NCBI GenBank assembly: GCA_023818865.1
Contig: JAMWDF010000076.1
Coordinates: 1-9,931, forward strand
Origin: Candidatus Omnitrophota bacterium
GTDB lineage: Bacteria; Ratteibacteria; UBA8468; B48-G9; DSTR01
Reading direction: 5' to 3'
Length of the DNA: 9,931 bases
The notes under the pieces were generated by a model. It saw only the letters and a list, made by a program, of their open reading frames with translations. It had not been told where the DNA came from and did not search any database. Both the position numbers and the translations under genes were made by a program. The first letter of the stretch is position 1. Every line of letters starts with the position of its first letter. Of the stretch, positions 5,530 through 9,931 are shown piece by piece.

Positions 5530-6578
5530 TGACCATCAGGTATCTCCCCCGAACCAAGATCATCTGTACCCTCGGCCCGGCTAGTTCCAGCGAAAGGGTG
5601 ATCCGGAAAATGATGTTAGCCGGGATGGATATGGTGCGGCTTAATTTCTCCCATGGGTGCTCCAAGGAACATTTAACCAGGCTCGCCCTGGTAAGAACAG
5701 TAAATAAGAAGTACCGCCGGCGAGTAAAGATCCTGGGGGACTTGGAAGGACCAAGGTTAAGGGTGGGTAAACTACCGCCTCAAGGAGAAAGAAACCTTTC
5801 CCCGGGGAAAATTTACTATCTGGTGAAAAAAGAGACAGAAGAAGACTGGTTTGTTTCCGTAGATTATAACGGCGCTCTGGCCGATTTGGCCTCAGCCAAA
5901 TTTGTTTTCATTGATGATGGGCTCATCCACTTGAAAGTGCTCGGCCTGGATGAAAAAGGGCTGAAGGTCCGGGTAATAGAAGGGGGAAAGGTAAAAGAAA
6001 GAAAAGGGATAAATGCCCCTGGGGCGAAACTCTGTTTTCCCAGGATTTCCCGAAAAGACGCCGGGGATATCGCTTTTGCCGTAAAACATAGCTTTGATTG
6101 GCTGGCTCAGTCCTTTGTCCGGTCAAGAGATGACGTGGAGGCGGTAAAAGAAACCTGTGGTCATAAAATTCCAGTGATTGCTAAGATTGAAAACCGGGAA
6201 GGCATCAATAACCTCAGAGAAATTATTGCGGTGGCTGATGGGATTATGATTGCGCGAGGGGACCTGGGGGTTTCCGTGCCGATTGAAGAGGTGCCGCTAA
6301 TCCAGAAAGAAATCATAGCGTTTTGCCAGGAGAAGAATAAACCGGTGATCACGGCTACCCAGATGCTGGAGCATATGGTGGAGCACCCACTGCCCACCCG
6401 GGCCGAGGTCAGTGACATCGCTAACGCTGTCTTGGACGGAACTGACTATGTTATGCTTTCTGCTGAGACGGCCATCGGGTGTTACCCGGTGCCAGCAGTA
6501 AGAATGATGAACAGGACCATTTCTTTTGCGGAAAGGTGGCAGAAGCAAGCCAAAAGGGTTATTAACCAAGTAGGGTAG
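5529..6578 (+). CDS. pyk: Pyruvate kinase lacking the C-terminal regulatory domain
   Basis: 349 residues, against about 470-590 for usual enzymes. It transfers phosphate from phosphoenolpyruvate to ADP at the end of glycolysis. The A domain shows TKIICTLGPASSS (9-21) and DMVRLNFSHG (34-43). The B domain follows (about 72-165). After it come LAQSFVRSRDDV (192-203), IAKIENREG (217-225, catalytic K219, metal ligand E221), and IARGDLGVSVPIEEV (241-255, D245). ATQMLEHM (276-283) and AEVSDIANAVLDGTDYVMLSAET (292-314) close the barrel. The chain stops about 25 residues after the barrel, so the C domain, which carries the fructose-1,6-bisphosphate or other effector site in many relatives, is absent. 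No C-domain-like text follows in any frame. The DLEGPRLRVG segment (71-80) has Leu and Arg where K+-dependent enzymes have Thr and Glu. The start overlaps the radC stop (TAATG). Confidence 0.93.
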   Translation: MTIRYLPRTKIICTLGPASSSERVIRKMMLAGMDMVRLNFSHGCSKEHLTRLALVRTVNKKYRRRVKILGDLEGPRLRVGKLPPQGERNLSPGKIYYLVKKETEEDWFVSVDYNGALADLASAKFVFIDDGLIHLKVLGLDEKGLKVRVIEGGKVKERKGINAPGAKLCFPRISRKDAGDIAFAVKHSFDWLAQSFVRSRDDVEAVKETCGHKIPVIAKIENREGINNLREIIAVADGIMIARGDLGVSVPIEEVPLIQKEIIAFCQEKNKPVITATQMLEHMVEHPLPTRAEVSDIANAVLDGTDYVMLSAETAIGCYPVPAVRMMNRTISFAERWQKQAKRVINQVG

Positions 6579-8652
6579 CCAGGAGATTTTCTTTGTCCCA
6601 ATGGTAGTTGGCCGGTTGACCATTTATCAGAATCCGGTGAGGTTTTTCTGGCAGCATCAAATAAATCTTTTCTGTCTGGATGTCCGGTATCTCCAGATGG
6701 CCTTCCTTTTTGGTGAAACTGGCCTGAAAATGCCTGATTGAGTATTTTCCCTTCTGATAGTCAAAAGTGGTTCCATCGTCTTGATACAGGCGAAACTCTG
6801 CCTGGCTTTCAGGATTAAGACTGATATAGATAGTGTATTTTTCCTCCAGTGATTGGCCAACATACTGACTAATCGGGCCTAAAGGGAGGATAGAATTTTC
6901 CCGAAGAAATAGTCCGCCGCCTCGGTTGACTGGAGGCTGGTAGGTGAAACTGAGAGGCCCAGAATAGGTCTCTCCTGTCCAGAAATCAACCCATCGGCCT
7001 GGCGGGAGATATATCTCCTGAGAAAAAGCAGTTACCAGTAATTCCCGACCAAGAAAAAAACTGTTGAGGCACTTAGCAATCTCAGGCATTTTCGGAAACT
7101 CCAAGGGTAAAGGTCTTAAAATAGGCACTCCAGTGAGATGGGCCTGGTAAGCATAAGTGTAGATGTAAGGAACCAGTTGACTGCGTAACCGAGCATAATC
7201 ACAAAAAATTGGGTATAACTGGTCACCTAAAAGCCAGGGATGGCGGAAGTAATTCCAGGAATTCACCTGGGCCCAGGGGAGCAAAAATCCGTAATGGATT
7301 CCTTCTTTCGTAGTCGTTTCCATATCACAGGTAACCAGTCCATGGCCAGAGAGAGCCAGGTTGAGACAGGCCACCAAAGTCTTAGGCCCACCCCCGGTAT
7401 CCCCGGTCCAGGTACCGGTGTATCTCTGCAGACCTGCCCAGCCAGCTGGAGTGAAACAGCAAGGGCGCCGGCCGGTGTACTCTTTGAATCCTTGGTACAT
7501 TTGCTGGCTGTAAACAAGAGGATAAAGGTTGTGCATCTCTATGTCCCTCATCCCATTAGCCCAGAGCCTATCCGGATGCTCACATACCTGAAGAGCCCCA
7601 TCCTGTTTGAAGAAATCAACTCCCTGATCTACAAATTTCTTGAGATGATCAAACCAGGGTTGGTCAGGCTTGGTGAGCTTATCCATTACTACCGGCGCGG
7701 TAAAATGGTGGTCTTTTTCGGCCTCATCTTCGCTAAAAAAATCTGATTTATCCCGGTCAGAATGACAGTTTTTTTCTGCCTGGGAGGAAAGGTCATAGTC
7801 GTTACACAACCAGAGCTCCACTTTGTAGCCAAGGCGCTTCAAAGCAGAAAGAAAAGTATGGGGACCATTAGGCGCGTAAGAGGGGAAAGGAAATCGGACT
7901 GGGTGCCAGCGTTTTTCTACTGAATAGTCGTACTCCTTCTCCATCCAGCCAGGCTCCAAACCGATGATGTCACAAGGAATCTCTCTCTCCCGGAATTTCA
8001 CCGCATCGCTGATAACCTCAAAATCATTAGCCTGGGTGCGGCAGATAAACCAGAGGCCAAAGGACCAGAGAGGCGGTAGGCAAGGCCGACCGGTCAACGC
8101 GGTATAACCAGAGAGAATACTTTTTAGCTCCCGGCCAAAGAAAATAAAGATGTCCGCTGGCCCATGAGGCAAAAAAATCTGGAGCTTTTCCGGGTCAGTG
8201 TGACCAATATCCCAGGTATGGCGAAAGGTAGTGTTAACAAAGAGACCGTAACCCTGAGGGCTCATCAGAAAGGGAATAGGAATATACTGAGTGACATTTC
8301 TAATCCACATCTCCCCTTTCATTCCTTTCCGGTCAATCTGGTTTCGGCCGATGTCACCCAATCCATAAAGAACTTCTTCCCTCGCCAACGGAAAAATAAA
8401 CTTGTACCCTTCAGCGCCCAGCCGTTCAACCTGCCCGGAAATAAGCCTTCTGCCGGCAACGTCCTTAACTAAAAACCGGTTACCTTTTCTGATAATCCTT
8501 AATCTGGGGCTATCTTCAAGCCTCAGTCTTGCCCAGTTTTTCTCAAGGAAGCCATACCGTTCTAATCCGGATTTCTTCTCCGGCTCTTTAGTCACAGTAA
8601 TTCTGCAAAGGCCATTTTTCCCATTCACCACCCGAAATTTGACCGGCGCCAT
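6562..8652 (-). CDS. Glycoside hydrolase family 31 alpha-glycosidase, cytoplasmic
   Basis: 696 residues, normal GH31 length, with no signal peptide. The mutarotase-like N-terminal beta domain (about 1-185) includes EVLYGLGDIG (93-102). The catalytic barrel opens with TGRPCLPPLWSFGLWF (187-202). The expected retaining pair is visible: nucleophile D351 in VDFFKQDGA and acid/base D418 in TWTGDTGG. C-terminal beta domains follow LRSQLVPYIYTYAYQ and end in a domain of about 100 residues. Family activities include alpha-glucosidase, alpha-xylosidase and others; substrate cannot be fixed here. An oddity: the segment before the acid/base reads FTPAGWAGLQRY, where most members have an Arg (SRSGWAGSQRY-like), so the sugar-binding site is altered. 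The ribosome site AAGGAG lies 5 bases before the ATG. Its last 17 bases overlap the pyruvate kinase tail on the other strand. Confidence 0.92.
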   Translation of the reverse strand: MAPVKFRVVNGKNGLCRITVTKEPEKKSGLERYGFLEKNWARLRLEDSPRLRIIRKGNRFLVKDVAGRRLISGQVERLGAEGYKFIFPLAREEVLYGLGDIGRNQIDRKGMKGEMWIRNVTQYIPIPFLMSPQGYGLFVNTTFRHTWDIGHTDPEKLQIFLPHGPADIFIFFGRELKSILSGYTALTGRPCLPPLWSFGLWFICRTQANDFEVISDAVKFREREIPCDIIGLEPGWMEKEYDYSVEKRWHPVRFPFPSYAPNGPHTFLSALKRLGYKVELWLCNDYDLSSQAEKNCHSDRDKSDFFSEDEAEKDHHFTAPVVMDKLTKPDQPWFDHLKKFVDQGVDFFKQDGALQVCEHPDRLWANGMRDIEMHNLYPLVYSQQMYQGFKEYTGRRPCCFTPAGWAGLQRYTGTWTGDTGGGPKTLVACLNLALSGHGLVTCDMETTTKEGIHYGFLLPWAQVNSWNYFRHPWLLGDQLYPIFCDYARLRSQLVPYIYTYAYQAHLTGVPILRPLPLEFPKMPEIAKCLNSFFLGRELLVTAFSQEIYLPPGRWVDFWTGETYSGPLSFTYQPPVNRGGGLFLRENSILPLGPISQYVGQSLEEKYTIYISLNPESQAEFRLYQDDGTTFDYQKGKYSIRHFQASFTKKEGHLEIPDIQTEKIYLMLPEKPHRILINGQPANYHWDKENLLATLLG

Positions 8653-8657
8653 CCTTT

Positions 8658-8663
8658 CTCCTT
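8658..8663 (-). promoter_or_regulatory. Shine-Dalgarno site AAGGAG for the GH31 gene
   Basis: Read on the minus strand, AAGGAG is followed 5 bases later by the ATG at 8652-8650. The 46-base gap up to the porin stop (8653-8698) holds this site and no clear terminator, which supports co-transcription of the porin and GH31 genes. Confidence 0.7.
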
Positions 8664-8698
8664 TTTCCTGTCTATTTTAGACCACCAAGCTCTTTCTC

Positions 8699-9931
8699 TC
8701 AAAAAGCCAGATTAGCGCCAGCAAAGACCAGGCTTGATTGCTCAAATTCTCCGAAGAGAGTGTTATTGCGGCCAGCGAAATAATGAACACCAGTATAGAC
8801 AGTCAGGTAGTCATTCACCTCATAACTGACCTTCGGACTAACCCGCCAGTCTCCATGACAGCCCCAGATCGCCAGGACTTCTGGCTTTAGCCTCTCATTA
8901 AGAAAATCCTTAGCCAGTTTTATAGTCGCCAGGCTCTCTACTTTCTTGATAGGAGCCAGGGTTGCCGGATGGAGGATATCATTGGCCCCTACCCGGCTAT
9001 GCGGATTAATAAACTGGACAAACTGGATACTGGTCTGAAGATCGGTGAAAAGATATTTGTCCAGACCAAGAACATAGGCAAATGTATTCTGAGTGGTGTT
9101 GCCGGTAGCATTGTTATCTGTGCCGATGGGATAAGGTTTATCCAAGGTGTAAGTGCATTCTCCTCGGATGGTCAGACCAGCCAGCCGACCAGTATTGACC
9201 GCCTTGGTAAAAGAAGCACCGATCACCTGAACCCGCTGATAGTTCTTGGTCAGAGAAAGTGTCCAGGGATTGGGAGGAACCGGGGGCGGGAAAGGAATCT
9301 GTCTGACAGTAACACTAGGATAGAATTCCCGGCCATACTTATAGTTTAAGGTATACTCCCAGCCAGCGATCACTTGTTGCCATCTGACCGCCAGGTCAGG
9401 GTCATCAAAACCGTCAGCCGGCAGGTTATCCACTATCTGGTAAGTAACCCAAGGTGGCAGCACAGGAGGCGGCCGGTTAGCCACCCGGTAGACAAGAACA
9501 TCGCCAAAGCCAGCGTTAAAGTTCGGCTCATGGTCTGGTATCAAGAGAAACTGCAAATTCCCATCAGTAATCGGACTTAATTCTAACCGCAGCATCCACA
9601 AAGGGATTCTGTATTCGGCAGCGTCATCCAAAGTGGCATAACGGTTGTCAGCCGGGTTAATGCAGTCCAAAATTCTTACGCCATCAGCCGTTCCCCAAAC
9701 TACTTGCTGTCGGCCGGCTCTGATGAAAAGAGGTTCTTGCTTATAATCAAGAAAAACCTCCCGAAGCCAGAGGTTGCCTGTGTTGGTGGCTGTGGTTGAA
9801 GAACCATTCTTGTACTCGCCGGAAACATCGTAAACAAAATCATAGTATTTCTTCAGGTTGAAAAAGAGAGAAACATTTTCTGTAAAATCAAAGGTGCCCT
9901 TAAACTGAAGAGATGTGTATTTCTTCATTAA
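8699..9931 (-). CDS. DUF1302-like outer-membrane beta-barrel protein, N-terminus outside the window
   Basis: At least 410 residues; the frame is still open at the window edge (a Leu codon precedes the Met at 9928). There is no signal peptide at that Met, and the chain starts directly in barrel strands, so the real start lies beyond the edge. Numbering from that Met, LWLREVFLDYKQEPLFIRAG (53-72), GRQQVVWGTADGVRILD (72-88), NPADNRY (91-97) and AEYRIPLWMLRLEL (104-117) match the core of DUF1302. The rest is alternating hydrophobic strands with polar loops. It ends in LVFAGANLAF, a C-terminal Phe strand that the BAM machinery reads. DUF1302 proteins often travel with DUF1329 outer-membrane lipoproteins and MMPL-type RND exporters, which could lie upstream. 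Expected location is the outer membrane. Substrate is unknown. Confidence 0.75.
   Translation of the reverse strand, partial: LMKKYTSLQFKGTFDFTENVSLFFNLKKYYDFVYDVSGEYKNGSSTTATNTGNLWLREVFLDYKQEPLFIRAGRQQVVWGTADGVRILDCINPADNRYATLDDAAEYRIPLWMLRLELSPITDGNLQFLLIPDHEPNFNAGFGDVLVYRVANRPPPVLPPWVTYQIVDNLPADGFDDPDLAVRWQQVIAGWEYTLNYKYGREFYPSVTVRQIPFPPPVPPNPWTLSLTKNYQRVQVIGASFTKAVNTGRLAGLTIRGECTYTLDKPYPIGTDNNATGNTTQNTFAYVLGLDKYLFTDLQTSIQFVQFINPHSRVGANDILHPATLAPIKKVESLATIKLAKDFLNERLKPEVLAIWGCHGDWRVSPKVSYEVNDYLTVYTGVHYFAGRNNTLFGEFEQSSLVFAGANLAF

Noticed and set aside
6557..6567. GGTTA-T-TAACC inverted repeat at the pyk/GH31 convergent end
   Set aside because: It has a 1-base loop, is AT-rich, and has no T-run on either side. 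It does not qualify as a terminator.
6579..6700. Possible frameshifted pyruvate kinase C-terminal domain
   Set aside because: None of the plus-strand reading after the stop gives C-domain-like text, and the region codes for the end of the GH31 enzyme on the other strand.
7240..7746. 168-codon plus-strand ORF
   Set aside because: It lies wholly inside the GH31 gene on the other strand, which has clear family motifs, and its own translation shows no recognisable domain. It is an antisense shadow.
8969..9349. 126-codon plus-strand ORF
   Set aside because: It is antisense to the outer-membrane barrel gene, with no ribosome site or domain pattern that I can see.
1..9931. CRISPR arrays, tRNA or rRNA genes, riboswitches, transposases or defence genes
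   Set aside because: I saw no spaced repeats, cloverleaf-like sequences, conserved rRNA text or transposase motifs anywhere in the window. This was by eye only; a covariance-model scan could still find a small RNA.

Overview
The window looks like part of the chromosome of an uncultivated, anaerobic, diderm bacterium of about 45-50% GC. The diderm call rests on a porin-like beta-barrel ending in a C-terminal Phe and on a YdbL-type (DUF1318) lipoprotein. The anaerobic call rests on an oxygen-sensitive type of 2-oxoacid:ferredoxin oxidoreductase. I cannot name the phylum from sequence alone. The first ~275 bases do not fit: they are about 65% GC over 61-240 and encode a thioredoxin-like protein of a kind I associate with Verrucomicrobia.

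Layout. (1) 3-488 (+): the 3' end of an ORF that reads as a thioredoxin-like protein joined in frame, near 258-290, to what looks like the C-terminus of an MttB-family methyltransferase. GC drops sharply at that point, so an assembly chimera or recombination junction is likely. (2) 553-1716 (+): a GH29 alpha-L-fucosidase without a signal peptide. (3) 1733-1781: a very good sigma70-type promoter (TTGCTT, 17 bp, TATAAT) followed at once by a perfect 6-bp hairpin over the predicted transcription start. (4) 1796-6578 (+): a tightly packed six-gene unit: DUF1318 lipoprotein, vorB and vorA (ketoisovalerate-type ferredoxin oxidoreductase alpha and beta), a DUF1614 membrane protein, radC, and a pyruvate kinase lacking its C-terminal domain. 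Neighbouring genes overlap by 1-4 bases or are 5-17 bases apart. (5) 8652-6562 (-): a GH31 alpha-glycosidase whose tail overlaps the pyruvate kinase tail by 17 bases. (6) 9931-8699 (-): the 3' part of a DUF1302-type outer-membrane beta-barrel, 46 bases upstream of the GH31 gene and probably co-transcribed with it.

How they fit together. The two glycosidases lack export signals and probably split imported oligosaccharides in the cytoplasm. Pyruvate kinase makes pyruvate and ATP at the end of glycolysis. VorBA would oxidise branched-chain 2-oxoacids to acyl-CoA and pass electrons to ferredoxin. RadC, DUF1614 and DUF1318 have no obvious biochemical link to this and may be operon companions only. 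I see no CRISPR array, transposase, tRNA, rRNA or defence island. The points most worth a second look are the 5' chimera, the VorBA pair without its gamma and ferredoxin subunits, the short pyruvate kinase with a K+-independent-like signature, and the unusual acid/base region of the GH31 enzyme.
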